A program made the position numbers and the translations under genes. A DNA stretch of 64,000 nucleotides from Triticum aestivum (taxonomy: Eukaryota; Streptophyta; Magnoliopsida; Poales; Poaceae). Every line of letters starts with the position of its first letter. Within the stretch, counting starts at the first letter, position 1. Location: NCBI RefSeq assembly GCF_018294505.1, contig NC_057800.1, positions 477,400,530 to 477,464,529 of the forward strand, written 5' to 3'. The notes under the pieces were generated by a model, which worked only from the letters and a program-made list of their open reading frames with translations, made no database searches and was not told the origin of the DNA. Positions 1-11,300 of this stretch are shown here, piece by piece.

Positions 1-1033
1 AGATGCAATTTAACCAAATTGGAAGCAATACAAGCTAGACATCTGGCTGGAGTGGTGAGCATGATCATCTAGGACCTGAGAGCCTGGTGGGAGGCGGGCT
101 GCTTCGCCACCATCACAGCTTTTTAGTTGGCTTCCAGGTGATGCCTATCTTTGCTGGGCTTGTCACTGGCTCGGCCAGTGCCCTGACTAGCTATTTGTCT
201 TCTGGTGCTCACGGGATGGTGGTTCATGTAAAAAAATATCTTTCCTTATCTTACCGACTTCGTCCTTTCGAATACAAGCTAGACACCATATGGAACATGC
301 AACCACATATGGCACCGTGAAGTTAAAGCAAGCACCTGGGATGGTGGTTCATTGCGAGCGAGGTCATCAACTCCAGAGCTACGTTTATCGTCTCCATCTG
401 CTGACACTGCACCCTTTATCGCGCTGTAACGTGTCTTGCCTACCCGCATACGAAGCTAGAGCGACTTCTCTCTTTTCTTTTTGGCTTCTCTCATGGTAGC
501 AGACTCTGAAATACCCTTGCATAAAAACACAATAGTGAGAGTAAGGGTGAAGTGTGTGCAGAACTAGTGCACTGTAAAAGTAGCAGATAGGAGGTGGCTG
601 AAAAATAAATGACAAGAGACATATGATAACTCTACAACATTGCATGGGAAACAAAATTAGATTCTACTCCGTATGATTTTGTAATATATGAGCACAGGAA
701 ATGCAGGTACTCCTCCAACACACCACCACATGTGGTCATATCTAAGATAACAGTCGACTGAAAATAAATAGGCCAGTCGATTTTTTTAATGAACCGTCCG
801 ATCTATAAGGAACGGGCAGATGGCCTTCGTCTACCTCCCGCCAGTCATTGTTGATGATCTTTCTCGAACCGCCAGCGACCACTGCCTCCGCCGCCCCGCC
901 CTCCCATCGACCTCACACCACCGCCGTGCTTGGCAGTGCCCCCAGGCCATCCCTTTAATCCCGGCCGACCTCCAGATCGGGCGCCAGTAGCTCTAGGCCG
1001 CACACGCCCCTAAGATAAACACCAAGGCGCTGC
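1..1033. other. Non-coding, no gene recognised
   Basis: No reading frame here looks like a gene. Two short motifs recur in direct orientation (GGGATGGTGGTTCAT near 212 and 337; ACAAGCTAGACA near 30 and 272), which suggests old local duplication. From about 840 the sequence becomes GC-rich with proline/alanine-rich short frames, which may be a captured gene fragment, but I cannot identify it. Confidence 0.4.
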
Positions 1034-1077
1034 TTCCCCGGCGTAATAGGCGTACTAGCGCCTGTTACACCGGGGAA
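1034..1077. repeat. 19-bp near-perfect hairpin
   Basis: The arms 1034-1052 (starts TTCCCCGGCGTAATA) and 1059-1077 (ends ACACCGGGGAA) are complementary at 17 of 19 positions and are separated by the 6-nt loop TACTAG. No U-tract follows, and this is a eukaryotic genome, so it is not read as a terminator. It could be the tip of a foldback element. Confidence 0.7.
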
Positions 1078-1219
1078 TGCTTCCGTTAATTGGGAATCAA
1101 CTGGCCAGAAATTGAAATTCAGGGGGGCGACGGACCTCTAGCTAAGGTGAAATAGTATATGAGGAGAAACCTTGTGCATCACGAGTTACTAGGAACATCT
1201 AGTATCAAGAAGAAGCGGT

Positions 1220-4200
1220 CAACTAGTGTCTTCTGTGGGATGAATACCGTGCAAGCAGAGACGTAAGATTTGCACGAATAAGGGAAGAGGAGTACCTTTT
1301 TCGGTTGCCGGTGTGGTCACCTCCACATGTCGCGCCGATCTTCTTCTTTTTACCAGGGAAACCGATGTTCTGGAGGGTGCAGGCTTGGATGAACCCATGG
1401 CCAAATTGTTGACTGTGTTGCCATGGCCGTATGTCGGCGAAGGGGAAGCAGATCCGAGGCGACGAAGGATGGCGTAGCAGGAACAGCTCCGGTGCGGTGG
1501 AGGGTGGCGAAGTTGGAGCGGCAGCGGTGAGGCGCAGGACGACGTGGTTGAACTGGCTCGGGTACGGACGGCTCGGCCTCGGCTTCAACTACTAGTCGTG
1601 GAGGGCGTTGCGGTTGAGGTTGCGGTGGACGACGACGTCGGGGTATCGACTCCGGTGTGATGGAGGAGGGCGGCGGTTGATGGGTGGGATGGGGTGGCGG
1701 ACGGAGGACGCCGGGGTTTCGCGGCTAGTGGAGAGGTAGTTTTGGCACCCACGGAGTATGAATGGGGAATCGGACGGGTGGGGGGGAACCATGTTTCGGT
1801 CTGGGACGCGCTTATTTTTGACTTTTTTGAACAGAAGATGGGACGCACTTGTTTGAAATTTGGGGAAAGTACAAACTTTGCCCCCCTCTTAAATTTCGGA
1901 CCTACTGCGGGTCGGGGGTAGGATGGTAATCCCAGGTGTCCCAAATAGTGGGCAGGAGCGATTTCGGCCGCGCGCATGTGTGCTTAGGCGGCCATTGTGT
2001 ATGAATGTTTTTCGGATGCGGTTGCGTGGCGTCTAGATGAAGCTACAAACCTACCCCGGTTTAGACATTTGGACGTCGGGCCGGTAGGTTTCACGGGTCG
2101 GAGTTATTCGAAAAGTAATTTCCTTGTACTACCAAACATTGGTCTCACACGGTTTCGGGCGAGTAGAGGCTCTTTTGGCGCTTCATTCGAAATTTTGAAA
2201 CACAAGCATTCACGTTTAGAGTACTCTTGAACTATGAGGATTGACCTAAATAGACAACGTTATATTTGACCTTGTATGTTTGAAAACCTCATTAAATTAT
2301 CCGCTTCTTTTTGAAATTTTGACACTTGAAAATCCTATAACTACGATTATTTTGGAATGGAGGAGCTAAATTTGAATCTATTTTGTACACGACTACATAT
2401 GCTATTATGTACAAAATCAGAGCAAAGATTGGTGCCCCCCATAATTTAGGTATGGTTTACAAATGCCATGATATCAAATTCAAATAATTAAATGGACTTC
2501 ATGTTGAATTCAATTTTTTTAAACCACCTTAAGTTGAATTCAAATGTATGCTAGTTCATAGGTAGCTATTTATAATGTCCATTGTGTAACTTTCGTATGT
2601 ATAATGTGCTTTACACACACAACATGAACTATACTCACGTTTATATTCTATGGCTAAAGCGATGCATTGTCTGGAGTTCAAAATACTAACTATGTGGGTC
2701 AATTGTGTCGAATAATAACATAGACATGCTCAAATTCGATAGAATCTAGATGTCTGATGGATCAATGACCGCTCCTTACGCGAATTGCAAATATCATGAT
2801 CCCATCCTAATATTTGGATACAATTTATATCTTTAATCAATGTGTAGAGCAGTCTTTTACGTGTAGTTTCACTATCCATCGGTGGTCTCTCACACATGCT
2901 CACACACTCTCTCCCGAGGTGTCTTTCTCGCACACATGCTCTAGATATAACCCTCCCCCCCTCGTAACCATTTACAACTGTTTTCACTAACCTTTATCAC
3001 AAGCACTCTTCCTCTTGCAAACATACACACGCACAATCCTCATCCACCCTTTCTATATACATGGACCTGCCTACGTGTCTCATGTACGCACATTATCTTT
3101 ACGCATGTCTCTCACGCATTGTCTCATACCTCTCTTCCTAATCGACGAGTATGATTCTAGCAGAGCATTCTATAGGATGCCCCTTAAAGTTAGGTTGGAT
3201 GAATAGTAATATCAGAGATAAAGGGGTTACCTTAGTCCGAGAACCTAGGGTTACAAATCCTAGCTGGCTTTGTCAGTGGACACAGAGTCCTTCACAATTC
3301 TGCTATCTTTGTCTTGTACGACTAGTCATCCATGGGTCTTCCTAAATGCGTCACGGGCCGACCAATGTGGCGCAGGACGGAACCGAACGAAGGGCCTCAC
3401 CTCGACCCACCGGACCTCACGCGGTGACACACCCTCTGCCCCCACGTCTCATTATCTTCTCACACCCACACATACCAACACAAACACCACACACACAGAA
3501 AATTTCTCCTGGTGCCTCTATTCCTTCCCCCCTTGCATATACACACTCAAGGGAATGGAATCTCTTGTCGTGACGTCATATTCGTCTCTCTCTCTCTAGA
3601 CCACTCTCATTTCTCATGCTATCTCTCCCACGGCCCCCCGTCGGCCCCTCTATCCATGCCTCTCTCGAATACGCAATACACACACATACCTCTCTAGGCC
3701 CCGCCAAATACATCAACTACACATTCACACATGTTACATCATGTACCCCATTGATCTAAAAAGCCCTCTCTTCATGTTTATTTCGCATATGAAATTCCTT
3801 TTGAATAAAGTGTGGCCAACAAATTATTTTAGAGTTTCTACATATATACAACATTACAAAGTTATATGGAGGAGTACGAATGCTAACTTGCATTGCATGG
3901 TGCCCACAATGATATTTATTCCGCACTATGAATTTGTATATTTCTATACTTTATACAAAGTTAGTCATAATAAAGAGAACCGAAGAGCATCTCTCTCTCC
4001 ATCGCATACCCCCCTGTACACCCCTTTCACGTATGCACACAAAACTATCTCCAGGCCCTCTAAAAGTAAGCCCCCAGAAAATTCACGCATGTTTCATCTT
4101 TCTCTCGCGATATATGCAATGATGATCATTGTATTTGAAGCTAAAGCACGATACGTACATTGGACTTCAGAATCCATTCATTACGGTCACCATTTACATT

Positions 4201-4357
4201 TAGTGGTTATTATACAGTCACGGGCTCACCGTACAACTCTGTATTTTCTCATGACATGACTAGTTGACCAGTTAAACGCTCCACGTGGCACCTCTAGTGT
4301 TGCATCACATTATCTCACTACTATCGTGACCACCTGTCGACTTGTATCTACTCTACA
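1220..4357 (+). repeat. Dispersed block, copy 1 (pairs with 53820-57225)
   Basis: This stretch is collinear with 53820-57225 in the same orientation. Both begin with GC-rich sequence carrying phrases such as GGCGCCCACGGAGTA (here GGCACCCACGGAGTA near 1746) and GGGGGAACCATG. Both then run through an AT-rich part with TATGTATAATGTG-type phrases near 2598, then a long CT/CA-rich tract, and both end at a Helitron. The copies are highly diverged, with many indels. Short open frames on both strands are not shared as protein between the copies, so I call no gene. An ancient duplicated composite transposon or a duplicated gene-flank segment are both possible. Confidence 0.6.
2830..3720. repeat. CT/CA-rich low-complexity tract
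   Basis: Interrupted CTCTCT, CACACA and CTCACACA runs dominate, ending near a CTCTCTCTCTCTAG stretch at about 3586-3600. The matching tract in the second copy of this block is 55150-57110 and is about twice as long, so the tract has expanded or contracted since duplication. Frames across it give His/Thr/Ser/Leu-rich translations typical of simple sequence and are not genes. Confidence 0.7.
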
Positions 4358-4622
4358 TCTACACTCTTATAAAATACATAAAATACACTCTTATAAAAAA
4401 CAGAGTTGGTGATGATGGTGTGCCTGCCATCCTGCAATATAGGCCGTCCGATTTATATCTGACGGATAGGAAAGAAACTATGGCAATTTTGCAAAAAGGT
4501 ACCCACACACCTATCCACATTTGCAAATAAGGCCTTCCCTTGTTCATCCTTTTCTCTCACAAGATAAACAAGTCATACAAATGCATCTTGATGTTACGTG
4601 CAACACACAAGCATCTTGCTAG
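4358..4622 (+). mobile_element. Short non-autonomous Helitron
   Basis: The element starts TCTACACTCTTATAAAA after an A, has the shared internal phrase GAGTTGGTGATGATGGTGTG, and ends with a degenerate hairpin (ACGTGCAACACAC), then ATCTTGCTAG directly before T. This fits Helitron rules: 5' TC, 3' hairpin about 10 nt before CTRR, insertion between A and T. It encodes nothing. Sequence shared with 57226-57697 and, inverted, with 23875-24085 shows a small family. A proximal duplication of CACTCTTATAAAA at 4363 and 4386 makes the exact 5' end uncertain by some 25 nt. Confidence 0.7.
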
Positions 4623-4762
4623 TAAGAATGAAAACAAACGACAAAAAAATATTTGGACGGTGGTTCGAAGTCATGACCGCGAGCACATGACCGCGGGCAC
4701 AGCGGACAAGGTGGCCTTGTATTGGTATCCTGAGCCGTCTGTTTTAACACACAGGAGCTGGT

Positions 4763-5065
4763 GTGGTGATTATACACACACGCACACATGCACATGAACT
4801 GCATCCACGCAACACTCACACAAACACATGCACCCACGCACGCACGCAACACTCACACGTACACGCGCAGCCACGCGTGCACGCAACACTCACATGCACG
4901 CAGGCACCACTCACATGCACGCACGCAACACTCACACGCACACACGCATGCATGCATGCACACACCAGTACACCACACGACCAACACACACACTCACGCT
5001 CAAGTGCTCAACCTACACGTGCACGCGCACACATCAGGCCCTCACAGACACATACACAACCAGGT
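4763..5065. repeat. CA/CACG-rich minisatellite
   Basis: Dense, imperfect repeats of ACACTCACACG, CATGCACGCA and CACGCACACA. Three plus-strand frames are open across it and give His/Thr/Ala-rich proteins up to 129 aa. These are a by-product of the dinucleotide-like composition. Confidence 0.85.
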
Positions 5066-5335
5066 GATTCCCGCGCATGGGTTGGAGCCTTATCGCGCCT
5101 GCGTAAATTTGTGTTTATCTGACCTTTTGCCTATGCGAACTGATAGGTGGGACCCACAGGGAACATGGTCAATTTAACTAGTCAACATGGCGCCACGCAG
5201 ACTATTTGGCCGGTCAACAGAGTGCAATCCGATGCTGAACTGTGAGCAAGTGACCGTATAATCACCGCAAAACGTATATAGTGACCGTGATCAGCTTATT
5301 CTGAAGTTCGGTGATCGTATTACGCTTTTCTCTCT

Positions 5336-5635
5336 GTAGGCCCTCCAAAACTACATCTCTACACGTTCTCGCATGTTACATCTAACAACTATGCAATACA
5401 ACACTACTACTACACTCTAACACAATAAATCATATGTGTTTTTAGTTTTACTAGATATCATATTGTTACTTATAATTATTCAGTTTGCATACATTAAAAT
5501 TTCCTTTGAAATGTATGGCCAGTATCATCTACCGCGCGGGAAAAATCCCGCCCTTTCCTGTTTAATCGGGTTTGTATCGATGGATTGTGCGAAACAGCAA
5601 AACTATAGTACTATACAGTACAAGTGACATTTCAC
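5336..5635. other. Non-coding spacer with a shared motif
   Basis: No gene. The phrase ACCGCGCGGGAAAAATCCC near 5530, followed by TAATCGGG and TATCGATGGAT, recurs at about 24330-24400 (GCGCGGGAAAAG, TAGTCGGG, TATCGATGGATC) and weakly at 7147-7190. This indicates a dispersed repeat of unknown class. Confidence 0.45.
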
Positions 5636-5935
5636 TGGGCCGTCGTGTAGTCTACTCCTCCGTCATAAGAGTGGAGCGCTCGCTTTCATAAATCTTCTAG
5701 TCCCTTTCGCCGACATGTGGGACATCAAGTTACTGGGTCCACGTGCCATACCGGAATACAGTGCAGAGCAGCCGGGGTGAAGCACCCCAGTCATGGCGCC
5801 GGTGTAGTAATGAGCAATGAGGCGTCAAATCACAAAGCCACACCTTTCCCGCAGTTAAGTTGGAGGGACGAAGCAACCATCATTTCACTCGTTGTTGAAT
5901 CCGCTTCTCCCTCATTTTCTTCAACTTAACCACGT
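5636..5935 (+). repeat. Dispersed cassette, copy 1
   Basis: Order of shared landmarks: CACTGGGCCGTCGTG, CTCCGTCATAAGAGTGGAG, GCTTTCATAAAT, CGCCGACATGTGGGAC, GTCCACGTGCCAT, ATGAGCAATGAGGCGTCAAAT, GACGAAGCAACCATCAT and GAATCCGCTTCT. The same landmarks in the same order occur at 59085-59340 (partial), 60150-60425 and 61690-62045, with pieces at 6560-6690 and 60003-60120. No conserved frame runs through the copies, so this is a non-coding repeat. A gene promoter or UTR spread by duplication, or a degenerate transposon, would both fit. Confidence 0.65.
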
Positions 5936-7340
5936 GTTGCTTCTGCCATTGTTCTGCCTCATGTGGGGCGCGGATCGGCTTGGTAAAGCACTGACACGTG
6001 GGACCGCATGTTAGCAAACCGCTAGGACAACGTCCTCCGAAAATAAGAAGCCTAATCCTAGACTTACAAAGGGCTACGTAGCTGCTACGTATACTTTCCA
6101 TCTAATCTATATATGCCCCCCTGATTTTCAGGTGGGGTGGGCCTAATCCTCTCCTTTAATCCAATCAAATAGTCCCACATCACATCAGTTCGTAACTTTA
6201 CGTAAACCATTACGTGGATGTAGCATTGCTCAAATAAGAAACCTCCCCCGCCATCCGTGCGGCAAAATAACCTCCTTTTTACTAATCTTGATTCTATAAT
6301 TTTTTAGATCAATATAATTGAGATTTGTATAGATAGCACACAGGAGCAAAACCAAGTGGTACGGTTAAGGGCATCCACAATGTGTAGGCAAATGTGAAAA
6401 TAGCTTTTGGCATCGTGGGAACCATTGTGGACGGTGTTGCCAAAGCCAAAAAGATGGAACCGAAGCTCCTTGATTGATTGATTGATTGACTGAAGGAATA
6501 GAAAAATGCAACGTCTCTCCTCTTTCTCCCATGCTTGGACGCATGTAGTACAGTATAGAGCACAAAGTCTACTCCCCTGTCCCTTCTATCACAAATAACA
6601 AAGCAGTGAGGCGTCAAATCACAAAAGCACGGATGAAGCAACCATCATTTCACTCTTCGTTGACTCCGCTTCTCCATCGTCTTCTTCGAGAAACCATCTC
6701 ACTGCACTAGTACTCCTAGTAGTACTAGTAAAGGACTTCCTGGGTGCAAATAAGGTGGTTGTCTCGGCTTGCAGGCGGCACTTGCAAACGACTTACCGTG
6801 GTCTCCCTCAATGGTGTTCTCCGTCAAACGCACTTCGCCAGACCACGAAAAAAAGATATCGTCGACGTCACCGCAATAGGGAAGGAAGTCAAATATAGTT
6901 ACTACCTCCATTTTTTTCGTACACAAGGCCAGTATATCAAAATTACAATTTGCAAAGGGCCACTAACACTAATCAAGGCAAAATTGATGGGGTTAGCAAC
7001 CAAGGACATTAATATCCCCTGCATGCATGCGGAAGTGAGAAGGTTGGTTTGCATGGCGCTGCATTAATCAAGCGATGAGGAGTGAGATGGTTAGCTCTTT
7101 GATATTTCGAGAAAAAATATGCATTAATTGACACGTGGAACGAGGATTTGTATCGATTAAATCCCGCGAAGGCAAACCCCGCCTTTCTTTTTTAACACTA
7201 GTACTCCTAGTACGTACGTACTTATCCTGTTTGGGTCTAGGCCTTGCATTGCCAAACTTCGCCACACATTTTTGCCAAGCTTGCCTAAAGTTTTCAAAAT
7301 GAGAAGGAGGTACACTTGCGCACGGCTGTCGCGGTCGCAC
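5936..7340. other. Repeat-derived spacer, no gene
   Basis: 6105-6270 (GATTTTCAGGTGGGGTGGGCC, TTTACGTAAACCATTACGT, GGATGTAGCATTGCTC) is a diverged copy of 24175-24300 in the same orientation. 6560-6690 is a partial copy of the dispersed cassette (GAGGCGTCAAATCACAAA, GATGAAGCAACCATCAT, TCCGCTTCTCC). A direct run of TTGATTGATTGATTGA lies at about 6470. Open frames such as that at 6744-7067 have no recognisable motif or neighbouring splice logic and are not called. Confidence 0.45.
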
Positions 7341-7412
7341 CGCACCCTCACACGGTCGCTCCTGCATGCCGCGGTCCAACCGCACCCTCACACAGTCGCT
7401 CCTGCATGCCGC
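7341..7412. repeat. 40-bp direct tandem repeat
   Basis: CGCACCCTCACAC, GTCGCTCCTGCATGCCGC occurs at 7341 and again at 7381, offset exactly 40 bp. Related but non-duplicated sequence occurs at about 24480-24540 upstream of the CACTA transposase gene. Confidence 0.8.
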
Positions 7413-7539
7413 AAACCCAACCAAGGGAACACACCCTCACTTACATGTGCTGTCGCATGTGAACAAACCAAACTCAGCCATCCTATCGTTGACACATAAT
7501 TTTCGTTCATAGAGTATGTTTATCCAACCGCATGTTGGG

Positions 7540-7660
7540 GAGTATCCGTATGGCCCGTGCGGTGGTCTGTTGGGGAAGAAGAAGAGGTGAGGAAGAAGGA
7601 AAGAAGGGTTAGGAGACATAGGATATTCATCCAACCGCCTGAAATGGTAGACTGACCCAA
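7540..7660. repeat. Inverted partner of 53313-53440
   Basis: The reverse complement of this stretch contains CCATTTCAGGCGGTTGGATG, TCTCCTAACCCTTCTT and CCGCACGGGCC in that order. The same order is found on the plus strand at 53325-53430. It lies 3' of the interrupted repeat-protein gene and may include its 3' untranslated region. Confidence 0.6.
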
Positions 7661-7842
7661 GTCAGACGACTTGCATAACAAATATATGTTTTTACACAGC
7701 AAAAGATCCATAAAAACAACAACATAAAGAAAAACTATCACTGCTCGCGGAAAGAGACGGCCTCGTCGTCTTTGGCTGCCGGCGCGAACCAGCCGTCACT
7801 GCCAACGTGTGTCTCCGCACCATGGTTGTCCTCGGCCTTCAG

Positions 7843-8362
7843 CTACTCGTTCAAGCGGAGCATGCGGGCGCTCTGCACGGACGAGAGCACAACCCGGTTC
7901 AAGTCGAGGACATCCGATTCCGCCCGCAGGAGGGCCTCTATGGCAGCGGCATCTGCGTGCTCCGCGTCGAGTCGAGCCTCCGCCGCCCGGTTCAAGTCCA
8001 GGACGTCCGGTTCCGCCTGCAGGAGGGCGTCGATGAGAGCGGCATCCGCGCGCTCTGCGTCGAGTCGAGCCTCTGTCGCCCGGTTCAAGTCCAGGACGTC
8101 CGGTTCCGCCTGCAGGAGGGCCTCGATGGCAGCGGCATCCGCGCGCTCCGCCTCAAGTGAGCCTCCGCCGCCCGGTTCACATCCATGACATCCGGTTCCG
8201 CCTGCGGGAGAGCCTCGATGGCAGCGGCATGCGCGCGCTCCGCATCAAGTTGAGGCTCTGCCTCCCGGTCCTCCTTTAGTATCGCCATGTTGAACCGCTG
8301 GTCCGCCTGCACCATGGGGGACTCGGATGCCGACACGAATTCGACGACCATCGTCTCATACC
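7843..8362 (-). pseudogene. C-terminal part of 31-aa-repeat protein gene
   Basis: This is the 3' part of a minus-strand gene whose 5' part is at 20569-20773; the LTR retrotransposon 8368-20568 separates them. The frame runs from the target-site copy (8363-8367) through MVVEFVSASESPM into four tandem 31-residue units of the type LDAERADAAAIEALLQAEP, then DVLDLNRA. It stops at a TAG (7843-7845). The units are rich in Ala, Glu, Asp and Leu, so helical or coiled-coil structure is likely. Unit spacing on DNA is 93, 93 and 92 bp. The short spacing marks a single-base deletion near 8157-8160 that shifts the frame inside the second unit. I do not recognise the family or know its function; it looks like a grass-lineage gene. 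The gene is inactivated twice, by insertion and by the frameshift. Confidence 0.75.
7895..8272 (-). repeat. Four 93-bp coding repeats
   Basis: The landmark CGGTTCAAGTC (or CGGTTCACATC) occurs at 7895, 7988, 8081 and 8173. Because 93 is a multiple of three, the plus strand is also open through the repeats (7772-8188), but only the minus strand continues correctly into the distant exon half. Confidence 0.9.
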
Positions 8363-8367
8363 CATCG

Positions 8368-11300
8368 TGTCACACCCTGATTTTCATGCCACAACACTTA
8401 AGCTAATAAATCATGATAAAATGTGGTTTGACAAAAACTTTTGAGTGTTTTGGACCTTGCCTTGATTGGATTTTGTGTGTTGTTTGCAAGTGCTCTAAAA
8501 ATCAAATAAATCCTCCAACTCCTATACTTCATCTCCTTGCTCCAAACTCTTGAACCAATGATCATGCCATGTGTATAGGACATAAAAATAATTTCTTACA
8601 AAAATAATTTGGCCAAATAGTATTTTCAAAAATTAGTTTTCCAAAAACCCCTGAATTGAGATTTGCACTGCAAGTACTTAATTAAGGGCAGTAAAAATCT
8701 TTCCGAAAATATATTTGACTCCTATTAGATATAGGATACCCAGAAACCACAAAAATATAATTTTAAAAGTTATTTACCTATTTTGTTTAAAGGCTTTTTC
8801 TTTAGGCCAGAAATGGTCTTTAATAGGTTAAAATTATTTTTATGCTTTAAAAATATTTGGTAAAACCTAGGGAAACTCAATGGACATATATTGTCCATAT
8901 ATAAGAGTTTCAACACATGGTCATGATCAAAATATTGGTTAAAACCCCTCAAAAACCCTTTCTGGATATTTCAAGCTTTTGAAATATTTACAAAGGAAAT
9001 ATTCTCCAACAATTCCAGGAAAATTCTAGAATGTCACATATGACGTTTTTAATGATATTGACAAGTCTCATGTCATGGAGAACAGTATAACCCCATGAAA
9101 CCCTCTCAAAACCACTTCTGTCCTTTTTCAAGTTTGAACAACTTTGCATTGTCAAACATGTCTAAATGCTCTCAAACTTGATGCACATGCTCAAATGGTG
9201 TAATAATGCATCTAGACCAAATGGCACAAGTTGAAGAGAATGTGATCTTGATCAAAGTGCCCCAAAACCCTCTCTGACCAGAATCAAATCTGAACAAGTT
9301 TGTACTACCAACTTTCTCTCCTTGACCCCAACTTTTGTGAGCATGTTCACATGACCAAATGAGGCCACTACACCAAGTGCTGCATCAAGGAGAAGTGATT
9401 GCTCAACTAGATCTACACAAGTCCATTTCTGCTAATTTCTAGGGTTTACAAAAGTTGCATTGGCAACTTTGCCCAAATGAGCTCCAAATTGGTTGAAGGA
9501 CCTAATTATATGTGACATTTCACCCTGTGGAGTATCATGCCAAATGGAGACCATTTGCTTAACCAAACAAGCATCAAACACCTTCTGCCACTTTACCAAA
9601 ATTCCATTTTGACCTCTTCCACTAATCTCCATGGGCTAAACTTTGTACTACAGCTGCTATTGACCCTCTTCTACCTCCAGTAAGTCCTGCCAGCCCCTAG
9701 CTCAATTATTGGGGGGTGAAAACCCTCATTGCCTTCTCGAGACAGCAACACTTCTATCCTTTCTCACCTCTCCTTCTCACTCCAGCGCCATCCAAGGGAT
9801 CCAATGACATTTCCACTTTGTTTACTCCCTCCCAGAGCTCCCAGACACAAGTGGCCATGCGAGGACGCGGGAAAAAGCCACACATGCTGGCCAAAGACGC
9901 GCTCTAGAGCACGCTACCGTGCTCCCGACCGTTGACACCGTGCTCCTGTCCACCTCGGGCCGCCTGAGCGCGCCAGTCGACGCGCCTCGGCGTCCGCATC
10001 ACGCCAGCAGGTCTCCCACTTGCTCCCGCGCCCTCCTCTCGCCCCTGCGACGCGTGCCCGAGCGCCACCCGCACCCGCCAATCGCCGCCCGCGTCCCTGG
10101 CCCGCCTCGCGCTCGCTCCTCTCTCCCGCTCTCTCTCCCTGGTTGTAGACCACGCCCAGGAAGACCTCAGACTCGAAGCCAAGCCCTCCCGTGGCCTCTA
10201 GCAACGGCTACGGCCTCGCCGGCGCACGGCCCCGCTGTGCACCTCCCCCCTTCTATTTAAAGCCACCCCGAGCCCCCTCTCCACTCCTTTGGCTCTCTTT
10301 CTCTCCCGTACGCTCCCCAGGCCTACCCATTCGCCCCCCGAGCCCTTCTTGCTCTCCATGGCCGAAGCCGAGCCACCGGCCTTCTCTCAAATTCCCGCGA
10401 ATGAGGCCTCCTCCTCCCCTCCTTTCTCCACTAGGCGAAGCCCCTGACCACAACGGAACCCCTCACCACTTCTCCCTCTGCTCCGCTGCCTCGTAGCACC
10501 AATGTCGCCATCACCGTCGGCCTCGCCCGCCGTGGCCGACGCCCTACTCAACCTGGTGGCCCTGGGAGACCGTGCCACCCACAGTTGGGTGCGGCCGAGT
10601 CCCCTGAGCACGCCGGTGGGCGAAGCATCGCCGGAGATTCCCTGCAGTGCTGGCAAGCTGCCGTCGACACCGCCCCGCCCCTGCTCTATTTGAGCGGGAG
10701 GTTGGGGATGAACTCGACAGATGGGCCCCGCGTGTCATCGATCCTGAGGGCCGGGCCGACAGGCTAAGTGGACACGGCTTCTCCAGGAGCCGTCTCCCCG
10801 AGGCGAAGGCGTATTCTGGGCGGACGCCTTCGACGTCACCGTTGCCACCCCGTGCGGCCGTGCGGCTGGGCCAGGCCCAGTGCGCTGCCTTCCTATGTCT
10901 CGCCCTGTGCACGCGGTTGCCGCCCAGATCCAGCCTGTTTGGGTAAAAACATTTTCCTTTTTCCTTTTTGTACAATTTGCAAAATCCATAAACAATTCAA
11001 ATTAACTCCAAATTTGATGATTCAAACTTCTAGTAGTTTCTAAATTCTTTCCCTATCACATGGTGCTACTTGCACATTTTTACAGAAATATTTCTTTCAC
11101 AAATAATTAGTGAATCCTATTTTTCCATTTCTGTGATAAACTTTAGAAAATCACAGAGGGCTCAAATTTGATCCAAATGCCATTATTCAAATTTCTAGAT
11201 GCTCCTGAGTTTAAAGCTTAGGTCATGAACATTTTTATTAATACTTTCTGTGCCACACAATATAATGAGCCATTTCTTCATATTTGTCAACTTTGCAAAT

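Larger units (their letters stand above)
4120..5335. mobile_element. Possible element with long inverted ends
   Basis: The segment 4120-4290 (contains GATCATTGTATTTGA, GTTATTATACAGTCAC, TAGTTGACCAG and CCACGTGGCACC) matches the reverse complement of 5170-5335 (contains GTGACCGTATAATCACC, GGCCGGTCAACAG and GGCGCCACGCAG). A third copy of the arm is at 61166-61330 in plus orientation. Two diverged copies facing each other suggest the terminal inverted repeats of a MULE-like or foldback element about 1.2 kb long, later hit by the Helitron at 4358-4622. The outer boundaries and target duplication are not resolved, so chance convergence of two copies of one MITE is also possible. Confidence 0.45.

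Noticed and set aside
4763..5177. His/Thr-rich frames on the plus strand
   Set aside because: They lie in a CA/CACG-rich simple repeat and are open in all three frames.
7772..8188. Plus-strand frame opposite the 31-aa-repeat gene
   Set aside because: The 93-bp repeats keep both strands open; only the minus strand joins to the other gene half with the target-site logic.
9904..10975. Many Pro/Arg/Ala-rich frames in the LTR GC-rich section (also at 17288-18429)
   Set aside because: They are open on both strands because of high GC, shift between the two LTR copies, and show no domain.
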